Shown piece after piece: positions 17,949 through 27,374 of a DNA stretch of 35,745 nucleotides. Position numbers and translations under genes: made by a program. The notes below the pieces were generated by a model that was given only the letters and a program-made list of their open reading frames with translations, was not told the DNA's origin and ran no database searches. This DNA is from JBIIJL01 sp044233795 (GTDB lineage Bacteria > Pseudomonadota > Gammaproteobacteria > Legionellales > Legionellaceae): assembly GCA_044233795.1 (NCBI GenBank), contig JBIIJL010000012.1, positions 1-35,745 on the forward strand, written 5' to 3'. The stretch's first letter is position 1; each line of letters starts with the position of its first letter.

Positions 17949-19073
17949 TTGTTAACTGAAGTATTCAGCCGTTTCTCTTCTTCGCTGATGGATGCAGGAT
18001 TGTATCGACAAAGGGATCTATCCCAAGCTGAAGATGCGGCGAGTGTTTGCTTTAATAGCAATGATTATCTTTCGCTTGCAAACGATGATCGCATAAAAAA
18101 AGCCTATCAACGAGGTTTTGAGAGGCATTCCACAGGTAGTGGAGGGTCGATGGTGGTGTGTGGCTACCATCCGATACATCAGTCACTTGAAAGAGTATTT
18201 TGTGACGCTTTAAATGCTGAAGATTGCTTGATTTTTTCCTCAGGATATGCTGCTAATTTGAGTATTATGATGTTGCTTGGCCACTTTGAGGTGCCAATGC
18301 TCATCGATAAAGCGAGTCATGCTTCTATATACGATGGAGCGCGTTTTTCAGGGGTTGATTATGAGCGATATCATCATAACGATCTCATTGATTTAGAAAA
18401 AAAATTAAAGCCGCATACAAAGTCCACCGTGATTATGACAGAAAGCGTGTTTAGTATGAGTGGGCAATCTGCACCTTTAAAAGCCATCGCTCAAAAGATG
18501 ATGTACGGATGTCATCATCTTTTGGTTGATGAGGCACATGCATTTGGCGTTTTTGGTCCTTCAGGGCTAGGAGCAACCGCTGCACACCATTTAAGCCTTG
18601 ATCAAGTACCACTTCGGGTTATCCCTTTTGGAAAGGCAATGGTTGGTAATGGTGCTGTGGTTGTTGGAAAGGGCGCTTGGATTGACGCATTATTGCAAGT
18701 GGCGAGAGCTCATATATATTCCACTGCAATGAGTCCAGCAATTGCTTATGGTTTACTAGAAACTTTCGAGCTTATACGAAAGCTTGATGATAGGCGAACA
18801 AAGCTCTTTGAGCTTATTAAATATTTTCGACAAGCAGTTAAGCGATCCCCTTTAACTTGGGGGGATTCTAGCTCACCCATTCAGCAATTACAGTTAGGTT
18901 GCCCAGAAAAGGCGTTGAATTATGTTAAGCGTTTGAAAGCATCTGGTATTGTCTCTACCGCTATGCGGCAACCGACAGTGAGTAAATTTCAAACAGGATT
19001 GCGTATTATTTTGAATTTCCATCATGAAGCTGAACATATTGATGCCTTATTTAGATGTTTACACGAATCATGA
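17949..19073 (+). CDS. bioF: 8-amino-7-oxononanoate synthase
   Basis: A 374-residue alpha-oxoamine synthase. Seen: NSNDYLSLANDDRI, GSGGSMVVCGYHPIHQSLE, the PLP pocket VDEAHAFGVFGPSGLG and the PLP Lys at about 230 in PFGKAMVGNGAVV. It condenses pimeloyl-ACP with L-alanine to give KAPA. The start is a TTG at 17949: GGAAGG lies 6 nt upstream and there is no in-frame ATG for another 13 codons. The end overlaps bioH. Confidence 0.94.
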   Translation: MLTEVFSRFSSSLMDAGLYRQRDLSQAEDAASVCFNSNDYLSLANDDRIKKAYQRGFERHSTGSGGSMVVCGYHPIHQSLERVFCDALNAEDCLIFSSGYAANLSIMMLLGHFEVPMLIDKASHASIYDGARFSGVDYERYHHNDLIDLEKKLKPHTKSTVIMTESVFSMSGQSAPLKAIAQKMMYGCHHLLVDEAHAFGVFGPSGLGATAAHHLSLDQVPLRVIPFGKAMVGNGAVVVGKGAWIDALLQVARAHIYSTAMSPAIAYGLLETFELIRKLDDRRTKLFELIKYFRQAVKRSPLTWGDSSSPIQQLQLGCPEKALNYVKRLKASGIVSTAMRQPTVSKFQTGLRIILNFHHEAEHIDALFRCLHES

Positions 19074-19792
19074 GCCTTAATATACAACAAAAAGGTCTAG
19101 GGATGCCCTTGGTTTTGTTTCATGGCTATGGTTTTAATAGTAATATTTGGCAGCCCATATTACCTTTTTTTGAAAAGGAATATCATCTCATTTTGGTTGA
19201 TTTACCAGGATTTGGTAACAGTGATTTAGTGTCATGGGAAGCTTTTAAAGCAGATCTCTTAACGATGCTGCCGAAGCCGTTTGCGCTCCTTGGGTGGTCA
19301 ATGGGAGGCTTGTTTGCAACAAGATTAGCTCTTGAGGAGCCTTTAATGGTGACGCACCTAATCAATGTTTGTTCATCCCCTTATTTTATCCAACAAACAG
19401 AGTGGCCAGGCATAGATCAAGATTTGTTCAGTAGTTTTACCAAACAAATGGCAGATAACCATATTGCAACGTGTCAAAAATTTGTCAAGCTGCAATTGGC
19501 AGATCAACAATTGCCAGCAGATCTTGTTATAGAGAAAGCTTCCCAGCAAGCCTTACAAATGGGGCTTGATGTATTGTTCAACTGGGATTTACGCGAAGAT
19601 CTTTTTAAGCTTCGTATGCCTGTATTGTATCTTTACGGACGCCTAGATAGAATTATTCCCAAAAGAAGCATGGCCCGCATGCAGGCCTTATACCCAGATC
19701 TCAGTTATCATCTCTTCCAAAAATCCGCACACCTCCCTTTTTTAAGTCAGATAGTTGATTTTGTAAATGAAGTTAAGGCATTTTTAACATGA
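19070..19792 (+). CDS. bioH: Pimeloyl-ACP methyl ester carboxylesterase
   Basis: About 240 residues, alpha/beta-hydrolase fold. Seen: LVLFHGYGFNSNIWQP (oxyanion region), nucleophile Ser in LLGWSMGGLFATRLAL, acid Asp in LYGRLDRIIPK and catalytic His in KSAHLPFLSQ. In E. coli BioH removes the methyl group from pimeloyl-ACP methyl ester to end chain building. I place the start at the ATG overlapping the bioF stop (ATGA, 19070) rather than the ATG at 19055; overlap coupling is repeated at the bioH-bioD junction. The family is broad, but position within bioBFHD makes BioH the best call. Confidence 0.87.
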   Translation: MSLNIQQKGLGMPLVLFHGYGFNSNIWQPILPFFEKEYHLILVDLPGFGNSDLVSWEAFKADLLTMLPKPFALLGWSMGGLFATRLALEEPLMVTHLINVCSSPYFIQQTEWPGIDQDLFSSFTKQMADNHIATCQKFVKLQLADQQLPADLVIEKASQQALQMGLDVLFNWDLREDLFKLRMPVLYLYGRLDRIIPKRSMARMQALYPDLSYHLFQKSAHLPFLSQIVDFVNEVKAFLT

Positions 19793-20442
19793 AACGATAT
19801 TTTATTATTGGTACAGATACCAATGCAGGCAAGACATATGTAACTTGTCAAATTATGAACTATCTTAAATCTCAGGGGAAACAGGTACTTGCCCTAAAGC
19901 CTATAGCGAGTGGGTGCACAGAGGTGGGTGGTGAGCTAGAGAATGAAGATGTTACTTTGTTGCAGCGCAACGCGTCGATTATTCACCCAGGGATTTCTCC
20001 TTGGCGTTTCATGCCACCCATCTCACCGCACCTTGCTGCACAAGAACTAGGAGAAGAGCTGTCTGTGCAAAAGATAGCTCAATTTTGTATGGATCCAGTA
20101 TTTGATCGTTTCGATTATCTTTTTATTGAAAGTGCAGGGGGGTTAATGTCCCCTATCAATGACAGTGAAAGTTGGCTTGATGTGTTGTTAGAGACCAAAA
20201 TACCTGTGATTTTTGTTGTCGGGTTGCGTTTGGGATGTCTAAATCATGCAGCACTTACAGCGTTTACTTTAAAAGCTCATTGTATCCCTTGTTTAGGTTG
20301 GCTGGCAAATTGTATTGATGAAAAGATGCTGAGGTTATCAGAAAATATAGCTTCGTTATCAAATACCCTGCCATGGCCAATATTGGCCACAGTTGGGTTT
20401 AAGGAAGCATTGAGTATTAAAGTCTTTGACCTAGTAGGATAG
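19789..20442 (+). CDS. bioD: Dethiobiotin synthetase
   Basis: A 217-residue P-loop enzyme: IIGTDTNAGKTYVTCQ at the N-terminus, LALKPIASGC, FIESAGGLMSPI and VVGLRLGCLNHA. It closes the ureido ring of DAPA with CO2 and ATP. ATGA overlap with bioH (19789-19792). Its last bases overlap the convergent gene at 20431-21540 by 12 bp. No bioC gene is present in this cluster. Confidence 0.95.
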   Translation: MKRYFIIGTDTNAGKTYVTCQIMNYLKSQGKQVLALKPIASGCTEVGGELENEDVTLLQRNASIIHPGISPWRFMPPISPHLAAQELGEELSVQKIAQFCMDPVFDRFDYLFIESAGGLMSPINDSESWLDVLLETKIPVIFVVGLRLGCLNHAALTAFTLKAHCIPCLGWLANCIDEKMLRLSENIASLSNTLPWPILATVGFKEALSIKVFDLVG

Positions 20443-21540
20443 GAAAGGTTCGATAAGCCTATCTGGTAAGCCAGGAAAAATATTCGGTTGATGATAATCC
20501 TCTGTATATAAATCAACATCAAAATGACGGTATACTAAATCATCGCTTAGTTTCCTATGGGTTATTTCGGTGCGCAATCTACTTGTTCTTTTCAAGAAAC
20601 GTTCCGCTATGACGCTCTGTCTGCTTTGCCTTAGCAATGCGGTTATAACATAATAATTGGTGCTGGTGCTGGTGCTGGTGGTGGTGCTGGTGGTGTCTCT
20701 CATCAAGGCAAAGTATATATCTTTAAATGAATTTGCAGCTTCTTTTTTAGTGACATGAAAAGCAGCATCGAAGTTATTTGGTCTACTCTTGGCTTGAATA
20801 ATTTTTTTCCTACATTCTTCGACAAGTGCTTTAAATGCATTTGTGTTGACATAGAAATTTTGAGCTTGCTGTTCCATAAATTGTTCTTGTTCTATTTTGC
20901 TTCTATTGATTTCATATCCATCGGCATTCGTGTGCCCATAGTTATAGTAGTGATAGAAACGAAGAGCCTGTTTGGCTATCAAGCTTGCAACAAATGCAAC
21001 GCTTACGGCGCTGGCAAATACCACGTCAAGCATTAAAGGTACTACAGCAGATGAAAAAGGGATGATTAGAATACAAAAGTATATCACTAGGAAGGGTATA
21101 AAGCCTAATTTGGTTTTTTTTAGTAGATCCTCCAAGTGATAAACACTTAGCATAACGCATGAAATAAGAATGGGTGATAGACCTCCTATACAGACAAAAT
21201 CAAGAAACAATGAAACTTTACTCAATACAAAATATCCTAATAATCCACCCAATAGTAGGGATGCCGCAATCGTCAGAAGCATTACCCTCGCTTTGGTTTG
21301 TTTACGCTCGTTGATAAGATTATCGATGGCTTTTCTTGCAAGGACTGTTAAGGAGTTAGGGATGAATATGTAAAAATAAAGAGCCGCCAGATTGAAAGCA
21401 AGTTTGAAAGTGCAAAGCCCAATGGCAAAAACAATTGCTAAAGTTAAAAATACGGCCATATCAAATAAAGGCGATGTTAAAGAATTAACTCGCTTAAATC
21501 GTTCGGTTGCAAATCTTCTAAATACATTAGGATCAGACAT
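20431..21540 (-). CDS. Orphan polytopic membrane protein with Ser/Thr-repeat cytoplasmic tail
   Basis: About 369 residues from ATG 21540 (the longer frame to 21591 would need a TTG start). The N-terminal half has about six hydrophobic segments in three hairpins (roughly residues 25-70, 90-140 and 150-195). The C-terminal half is hydrophilic and charged, with a Gln/Glu-rich helix (EINRSKIEQEQFMEQQAQ) and a low-complexity TTSTTTSTSTST run near residue 290 encoded by a GGTGCT/GGTGGT repeat. I recognise no family. No good ribosome-binding site is visible. It stands alone between bioD (convergent) and the FmdB-type gene (divergent). A secreted effector or an unknown inner-membrane protein are both possible. 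Confidence 0.6.
   Translation of the reverse strand: MSDPNVFRRFATERFKRVNSLTSPLFDMAVFLTLAIVFAIGLCTFKLAFNLAALYFYIFIPNSLTVLARKAIDNLINERKQTKARVMLLTIAASLLLGGLLGYFVLSKVSLFLDFVCIGGLSPILISCVMLSVYHLEDLLKKTKLGFIPFLVIYFCILIIPFSSAVVPLMLDVVFASAVSVAFVASLIAKQALRFYHYYNYGHTNADGYEINRSKIEQEQFMEQQAQNFYVNTNAFKALVEECRKKIIQAKSRPNNFDAAFHVTKKEAANSFKDIYFALMRDTTSTTTSTSTSTNYYVITALLRQSRQSVIAERFLKRTSRLRTEITHRKLSDDLVYRHFDVDLYTEDYHQPNIFPGLPDRLIEPFLSY
20659..20695. repeat. GGTGCT/GGTGGT simple-sequence repeat in a coding region
   Basis: About 37 bp of imperfect GGTGCT and GGTGGT units, read on the minus strand as ACC/AGC codons giving alternating Thr and Ser. Units are multiples of 3, so copy-number changes would alter tail length without shifting the frame. 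Confidence 0.85.
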
Positions 21541-21742
21541 ATTAATACCATCATTGTTTAAAATAGCGCATTCTGATTTCCAAGAGCACAAAAGTCAATA
21601 GATATTTCCAATCAAAGCTCGTAAGATTGAATGAAAGGGTCGTTATCAAGAGAGTGTTATTGTTACAAATGCGTTTGTTCGTTATAATCCAGCGTTGTTA
21701 TTGATGCTATTTTAATCATGAAAGTGGTTATGGAGTTAAGTG

Positions 21743-22054
21743 ATGCCAATTTATGAATATCAGTGTACTAGTTGCCATCATACCTTCGATTTGTTGCAAA
21801 AAATCAATGATGAGCCAGTAAAACAATGTCCAAAGTGTTCCGAGAGCAAAGCAGTTAAACTAGTATCTGCTGCAGGGTTTCAATTGAAGGGAACGGGCTG
21901 GTATGCAACTGATTTTAAAAACAAAGGGAAGACTGATGTTAAGCCTTTAGGCAGTGAGAGCGCACCAGATGCCAGTAAGAGCGAAAAAAAACCCACCAGT
22001 ACGACCGACACCTCCAGTGTTAGCTCAAGTACATGCAAAGGTGATACCAATTGA
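21743..22054 (+). CDS. FmdB-family zinc-ribbon regulatory protein
   Basis: About 103 residues. The first 40 hold a zinc ribbon with two Cys pairs (YQCTSCHH and KQCPKCSE) starting MPIYEY, the hallmark of the FmdB/CxxC_CxxC_SSSS family. GFQLKGTGWYATDF follows, then a low-complexity Ser/Lys/Thr tail. Members are small proteins often next to DUF502 and aspS, as here; function not established. Start is ATG 21743 with GGAG upstream (the GTG just before it is unlikely). Confidence 0.88.
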   Translation: MPIYEYQCTSCHHTFDLLQKINDEPVKQCPKCSESKAVKLVSAAGFQLKGTGWYATDFKNKGKTDVKPLGSESAPDASKSEKKPTSTTDTSSVSSSTCKGDTN

Positions 22055-22683
22055 AAAGCATATCGATACGTAGATATTTATTAGCAGGTCTTGTGGTATG
22101 GTTGCCTATTCTTGCAACGCTTGCCATTTTGCATTTTATTGTAGAATTGCTTGATCAAACGATTTCTTTATTGCCCGATGCATATCAACCTGAGCAACTA
22201 TTTGGTTTCCATATACCAGGCCTTGGGGTGGTTTTGTCATTGTTGCTGCTCATTTTTACGGGCATCTTAGCGACCAATTTTCTAGGGCAACGATTGGTTG
22301 TATGGAGTGAATCGGTTCTTGATAAAATTCCGCTTGTACGTTCAATTTATAATGCAAGCAAGCAAGTAATTGAAGCGATATTCGCTACTAATAGCCAAGC
22401 ATTTCGCAAAGTTCTTATGGTTGAATATCCCCGCAAAGGAATGTGGGCTATTGCGTTTCAAACAGGGCTTGCTAATGCCGTAGTTAATCAACAAGTTGAC
22501 ACGGAGATGGTGTCGATTTTTATCCCGACCACCCCCAATCCTACTTCTGGTTTTCTCATGATGGTCCCCAAAGGCGATGTGATTGAGCTGTCGATGTCAA
22601 TCGATGAAGCATTGAAGTTTATTATCTCTCTTGGAATGATGCAGCCAAATGATCCAACTGCATTTATTGCAAAAAACCAATGA
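22051..22683 (+). CDS. DUF502-family inner-membrane protein
   Basis: About 210 residues with two strong membrane segments (about 8-30 and 50-75), then the DUF502 signature IPLVRSIYNASKQVIEAI and a soluble domain with EMVSIFIPTTPNPTSGFLMMVP. Function unknown. The start is a TTG that overlaps the TGA stop of the preceding gene (TTGA at 22051-22054), preceded by AAAGGTG; coupled translation is likely. Its C-terminus abuts aspS. Confidence 0.88.
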   Translation: MKSISIRRYLLAGLVVWLPILATLAILHFIVELLDQTISLLPDAYQPEQLFGFHIPGLGVVLSLLLLIFTGILATNFLGQRLVVWSESVLDKIPLVRSIYNASKQVIEAIFATNSQAFRKVLMVEYPRKGMWAIAFQTGLANAVVNQQVDTEMVSIFIPTTPNPTSGFLMMVPKGDVIELSMSIDEALKFIISLGMMQPNDPTAFIAKNQ

Positions 22684-22696
22684 AGGAGTACCCCTG

Positions 22697-24478
22697 ATGC
22701 GCACCCATTATTGTACCCATGTGACACAGTCGATGATTTCGACAACAACTACCGTTTGTGGTTGGGTACACAATCGTCGTGATCATGGTGGTGTTATCTT
22801 TCTTGATATCAGAGATAGTTCGGGGCTTGTGCAAGTGGTTTTTGAACCTGAATTAAGCGACGTTTTTGTACAGGCTGAAAAACTTCGCCATGAGTATGTC
22901 GTGTGCATTAGTGGTACAGTTCGTAATAGACCATCAGGCATGATTAATGAAAAAATGCCAACGGGTCGAATTGAAATTTTAGGATTGGAACTTGCTATTC
23001 TTAATCCGTCAGAAACACCTCCATTTTTACCCGATGAACATCAGTTCGTAAATGAAGATTTGCGTTATCGATATCGTTACCTTGATTTGCGCCGCCCACA
23101 AATGCAAAATAACATGATTGTGCGGCACCAAACGGTCAGTATTATCAGGCAATCGCTCAATGAGCAAGGTTTTGTAGATATCGAAACCCCGATGTTAACT
23201 AAGGCAACACCTGAGGGGGCTCGAGATTATTTAGTACCTTCACGTGTTCATCCTGGTCAGTTTTATGCTTTACCTCAATCTCCCCAGTTGTTTAAACAGT
23301 TGTTAATGATGTCTGGTTTTGATAAATACTACCAAATTGTACGCTGCTTTCGTGATGAAGATTTACGTGCTGATAGGCAGCCTGAATTTACTCAGCTTGA
23401 TCTTGAAATGTCTTTTATCGATGAAGATTCAATCATGCCATTGATTGAAGGGATACTCAGGAAGGTTTTTTTAGATATTCTTGATGTAGAGTTGCCAGAA
23501 AGGTTAACAAAAATGACTTATGACGAAGCAATGCGTCGTTTTGGCAGTGACAAACCTGATTTGCGAAACCCACTTGAACTTATCGATATTGCCGATTTGG
23601 TTGAAGATTGTAATTTTAATGTATTTAGTCAAGCAGCAAACGATGAACAAGGAAGAGTTGTTGCCTTGAAGCTTCCTGATGGCCTTAAATTAACACGCAA
23701 AGAGCTTGATGGGTATGGCGAATTTGTAGCCATTTATGGTGCCAAAGGCTTGGCTTATATTAAAGTCAACGACAGAACCCAAGGCATCGCTGGTTTGCAA
23801 TCACCTATTTTGAAATTTTTAAATGAAGCCCAAATTCTTTCAATCCTATATAGAGTGCAAGCCAAAACAGGAGATGTTATTTTCTTTGGAGCAGGGCATG
23901 AGAAAATGGTTAATGAGTCCATGGGTGCACTGCGGATTAAACTAGGACATGACTGTAAGCTACTCTCTTCTGATTGGGAGCTTTTGTGGGTGGTTGATTG
24001 GCCAATGTTTGAAAAAGATTCAATAACGCATAAATTTCAAGCAATGCATCATCCTTTTACCTCTCCGAAAAATCTTTCGCCTGATTTGTTACTTGAACAA
24101 CCAACCAAATCCTTAGCCAAAGCATATGATATTGTAATCAATGGTTATGAAATTGGTGGCGGCTCTATCAGAATCCATCATTCATCCCTGCAACAAGCTG
24201 TATTTGAATTGATAGGTTTGAAGCGTGAGGAGGCACAAGAGAAATTTGGCTTTTTATTGGATGCTCTACAATATGGTTGCCCACCGCATGGAGGCATAGC
24301 GCTTGGTATTGATAGGCTTGTGATGTTACTTACTGGATCTTCTTCGATTCGTGATGTAATCGCTTTTCCAAAAACGCAGACTGCTTCATGCCTGTTAACC
24401 AGTGCGCCTGCATCAATTGGGAATGCGCAATTAACTGAATTAGGGATCCGAGTTGCTGCGAATCATACACCAAAATAA
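22697..24478 (+). CDS. aspS: Aspartyl-tRNA synthetase
   Basis: About 593 residues, bacterial type. OB-fold anticodon-binding domain at the N-terminus (VCGWVHNRRDHGGVIFLDIRD), class II motif 1 around IETPMLTKATPEGARDYLVP, motif 2 in VRCFRDEDLRADRQPEFTQ, a GAD insert domain in the middle, and motif 3 GGIALGIDRLVMLL near the C-terminus. ATG 22697 (MRTHYCTHV) has AAGGAG upstream and matches the family start; an in-frame ATG at 22649 lies inside DUF502. Overlaps the channel gene by 26 bp. Confidence 0.97.
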   Translation: MRTHYCTHVTQSMISTTTTVCGWVHNRRDHGGVIFLDIRDSSGLVQVVFEPELSDVFVQAEKLRHEYVVCISGTVRNRPSGMINEKMPTGRIEILGLELAILNPSETPPFLPDEHQFVNEDLRYRYRYLDLRRPQMQNNMIVRHQTVSIIRQSLNEQGFVDIETPMLTKATPEGARDYLVPSRVHPGQFYALPQSPQLFKQLLMMSGFDKYYQIVRCFRDEDLRADRQPEFTQLDLEMSFIDEDSIMPLIEGILRKVFLDILDVELPERLTKMTYDEAMRRFGSDKPDLRNPLELIDIADLVEDCNFNVFSQAANDEQGRVVALKLPDGLKLTRKELDGYGEFVAIYGAKGLAYIKVNDRTQGIAGLQSPILKFLNEAQILSILYRVQAKTGDVIFFGAGHEKMVNESMGALRIKLGHDCKLLSSDWELLWVVDWPMFEKDSITHKFQAMHHPFTSPKNLSPDLLLEQPTKSLAKAYDIVINGYEIGGGSIRIHHSSLQQAVFELIGLKREEAQEKFGFLLDALQYGCPPHGGIALGIDRLVMLLTGSSSIRDVIAFPKTQTASCLLTSAPASIGNAQLTELGIRVAANHTPK

Positions 24479-27374
24479 AACGATTTTTTTCATTTTCAGT
24501 GTGCTGTTTTTCAATGCCACGCTTATTTATGCCACTCCTGATGATAGTGTTACCAAATTAATTCAATATCTTGCTCAAGAAAAGGTCTTTTTGAGTATTG
24601 CTGTAAACGATGTAAAGACTGTTCTAAATGAGCCGATTGAACCTCAAAAATTCCTTGTATTGCAACAACAAAATAAAGAGAGAAGAGAGCTGATTGAAGC
24701 AAAGATAGAAAGTTTAAATATCTTTCTTATCAACCAAAAAAAATATCAAGATCAATTAACTCACCATTTAAAAAAACTACAACAAACTCCGCCTGGAAAA
24801 TCACCAGGAATGATAACTCAAGAACAAACTATTAAACTCAGCTCATTAAGCGAAATGAATCTGCACGCCATTGAGCTCATTCAGGACACGATTATCCTTT
24901 CCAAGCGCTATCAGTCAGAGCTTATTGAGGAGGAGCGTCATTTTGATGTGTGGCACGCTAAAATAGAGGAACAGCTACGTTTAGAAGAGCTGTCAAATCG
25001 GGTAGTCTTGCTTAAAAAAACTCGTGTGCAATTGTTTGATAGAAATGTTGCCTTGCAACAGGAAAGAGAAAGAATTCTTTCATTTAATCAACATATGAAT
25101 ATTGATTCAAAATTGTTATTGAATGATCAAGCTATTATTCTCATTCAGTATCGAATAAATGCATTGGAAATTGAGAAAAAACTTCTGCATGCTGATTACA
25201 TGATGATAAGCCATCAAGACGTTAAAACGCTTCAAATAGTCACAGATGTTTTCCAAAGTGCTGTTGCGCAGCTGGGTGCTATGGAGCAATCTTTAGAAAA
25301 AATGATTGTTTTACTTAAAAATCAACAAGTGATTCATTTAGACAATGCGTTGAGAGAACGTTATATTAGTACACAAAAAATGGCTTTAGTCCGACTAAAC
25401 GAGATTCATTCTGAGCGTCAAAAACTAATTATCGCTTTGGCAGACAAGCAGCAAAAGCTAAAGCAACAATTATCTGTTCGACAGAGTTTGGCTGAATATC
25501 ATCTAAAAAGCTGGCCTTCAATTTTAAATCAACTGATTTTAATTCCTGCTAAATTTTACGGCTACGTGAAGTCACTGGGATTGAAAGTGGTGGAGAACTA
25601 CACCTGGCTTGATTTGCTGCCACAGGTTCTCTATTGGTCAAGTCTTGGGTTCATTCTGATGCTTGCATATGTGCTCCACAGATTGTTGAGTTTTGTTATT
25701 CAAGATAAAGAACGACGACGATTGTCAGCGCATCTTTATGATGGGATGTTAAGTCTTGTCTATCGCAATATTCCACTTCTAACGCTTCTTGCATCAGTAA
25801 TTGTATCAAGTTTTTTGAATCATATTCCATATGCGTATTGCAGTTTACTAGTTAATTTACTCTTGGTGTGGTTGATTTTCCGCAGTTTAATTATTATTGC
25901 TCGCCTGTTTCTTCTTGAGAGCGTCACTGACTCATCAGGCCAGGATGTAAAACTATATTACCGAGTTAGATGGTTATTGCTGTTTGGTGGGTGGGCAACT
26001 GCTTTGATGGAATTTAGTCATCAGTTGCCGTTACCTCTGTTAATACAAGATATTTTTAATCGTATCTTCATGTTATTTCTCTTGGCTGTCTCCTGGGTGG
26101 GGTGGCGTAGTAAAGATGTGATTCCATATTTATTACGCTCATTCCTTAAGTCAAAAAAGCGCTATTTTCGTCATGCGATTACCCTCGTTACTATTTTGGT
26201 ACCACTGATTTTACTGACTACTGCCCTGATTGGTTTGGTCGGTTATATCAATTTGGCATGGACTTTGAGCAAGTACCAAGCCTATGTTGTTTTACTGATT
26301 ACATCATATGTGCTTGCACGAGGACTGGCATTTGATGCGCTAGAATTGCTATCAGAGTGGATGATTTCTTCATTGAAGAACGGTTGGTTATGGATTGAGG
26401 TACTATTAAAACCTTTAGATAAAATATTGCGTCTCTTGCTCTTGTGTACAGGTATTTTAGTTTTATTTCATTTATTTGGATGGTATCAAGATACATTAGT
26501 TATGGATAGACTGCACCATATTAGTCATTACCCATTTGTTGATGTTTCAGGTGTTCATATCACCCTAATTAGTCTTATAGAATTTGTTTTTCTGCTTTTC
26601 TTGTTCAGCTGGGCATCCAAATGGACCCGTGAGTTCTGCTATCGTTGGTTATTTCGTAATTCAAGGGATGCGGGTATTCGTAATAGTCTATCGGTATTTA
26701 CTCAATACGCAGTCATTTTATTAGGGGTGTTTATTACTCTTCGCGTCCTTGGCCTGGATTTTAGTGGGATGTCGATGATTATCGGAGGACTAGCCGTCGG
26801 TATGGGTTTTGGACTTCGAGATTTTGCCAGTAATATTGTGGGGGGGCTCATGCTTTTGATCGAGCGCCCCGTTAGGGAAGGGGACCTTATCACCTTAGGG
26901 GAATATGAAGGACGGGTTGCACATATTGGTATTCGCTCTATGCGTGTATCTTCTTGGGATAATATGGAGGTTTTGATTCCGAATGCTGAGACATTCAATA
27001 AACCCTTTACCAATTGGACTCACCAAGACAGTATTGTTAGAACCGTCGTTCCTATTAAAGTTAGTCGAGCTGATGATCCTGTTGTGGTTCAACAGCTTAT
27101 TTTAGATGTGTTAGCGATTATTTCAGAAATTTTAAGTGATCCGACACCTCAAGTTTTCTTAGAGTCGATTGATGATGCTTTGATTCACTTTGAAGTACGG
27201 TATTTTATTAATGTGCAATTGTATACCCGTTTTGAAATCCGCTCCAAAGTGCTTTTTGCCATCATGGCTCAATTCAAGGCTGCAGGTGTGAAACCACCCG
27301 TACCTCCTTTTTCTGTCGAGTTGGCGTGTGAGGAGAAAAATTATCTTATATCCAAAAAAAACGCCGAAGACTGA
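24453..27374 (+). CDS. Large mechanosensitive channel of MscS superfamily (MscK/MscM-like)
   Basis: About 973 residues. A signal peptide (FFIFSVLFFNATLIYA) leads into a long periplasmic coiled-coil region rich in Gln/Leu/Glu (to about residue 370). Many membrane helices follow, and then the MscS core: pore helix GMSMIIGGLAVGMGFGLRDFASNIVGG and beta domain RPVREGDLITLGEYEGRV, with LIPNAETFNKPFTNWT. Such channels release solutes on hypo-osmotic shock. The start appears to be a TTG at 24453 overlapping aspS by 26 bp; no ATG gives a full signal peptide. It is slightly shorter than E. coli MscK or MscM (about 1100). Confidence 0.9.
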   Translation: MLRIIHQNKTIFFIFSVLFFNATLIYATPDDSVTKLIQYLAQEKVFLSIAVNDVKTVLNEPIEPQKFLVLQQQNKERRELIEAKIESLNIFLINQKKYQDQLTHHLKKLQQTPPGKSPGMITQEQTIKLSSLSEMNLHAIELIQDTIILSKRYQSELIEEERHFDVWHAKIEEQLRLEELSNRVVLLKKTRVQLFDRNVALQQERERILSFNQHMNIDSKLLLNDQAIILIQYRINALEIEKKLLHADYMMISHQDVKTLQIVTDVFQSAVAQLGAMEQSLEKMIVLLKNQQVIHLDNALRERYISTQKMALVRLNEIHSERQKLIIALADKQQKLKQQLSVRQSLAEYHLKSWPSILNQLILIPAKFYGYVKSLGLKVVENYTWLDLLPQVLYWSSLGFILMLAYVLHRLLSFVIQDKERRRLSAHLYDGMLSLVYRNIPLLTLLASVIVSSFLNHIPYAYCSLLVNLLLVWLIFRSLIIIARLFLLESVTDSSGQDVKLYYRVRWLLLFGGWATALMEFSHQLPLPLLIQDIFNRIFMLFLLAVSWVGWRSKDVIPYLLRSFLKSKKRYFRHAITLVTILVPLILLTTALIGLVGYINLAWTLSKYQAYVVLLITSYVLARGLAFDALELLSEWMISSLKNGWLWIEVLLKPLDKILRLLLLCTGILVLFHLFGWYQDTLVMDRLHHISHYPFVDVSGVHITLISLIEFVFLLFLFSWASKWTREFCYRWLFRNSRDAGIRNSLSVFTQYAVILLGVFITLRVLGLDFSGMSMIIGGLAVGMGFGLRDFASNIVGGLMLLIERPVREGDLITLGEYEGRVAHIGIRSMRVSSWDNMEVLIPNAETFNKPFTNWTHQDSIVRTVVPIKVSRADDPVVVQQLILDVLAIISEILSDPTPQVFLESIDDALIHFEVRYFINVQLYTRFEIRSKVLFAIMAQFKAAGVKPPVPPFSVELACEEKNYLISKKNAED

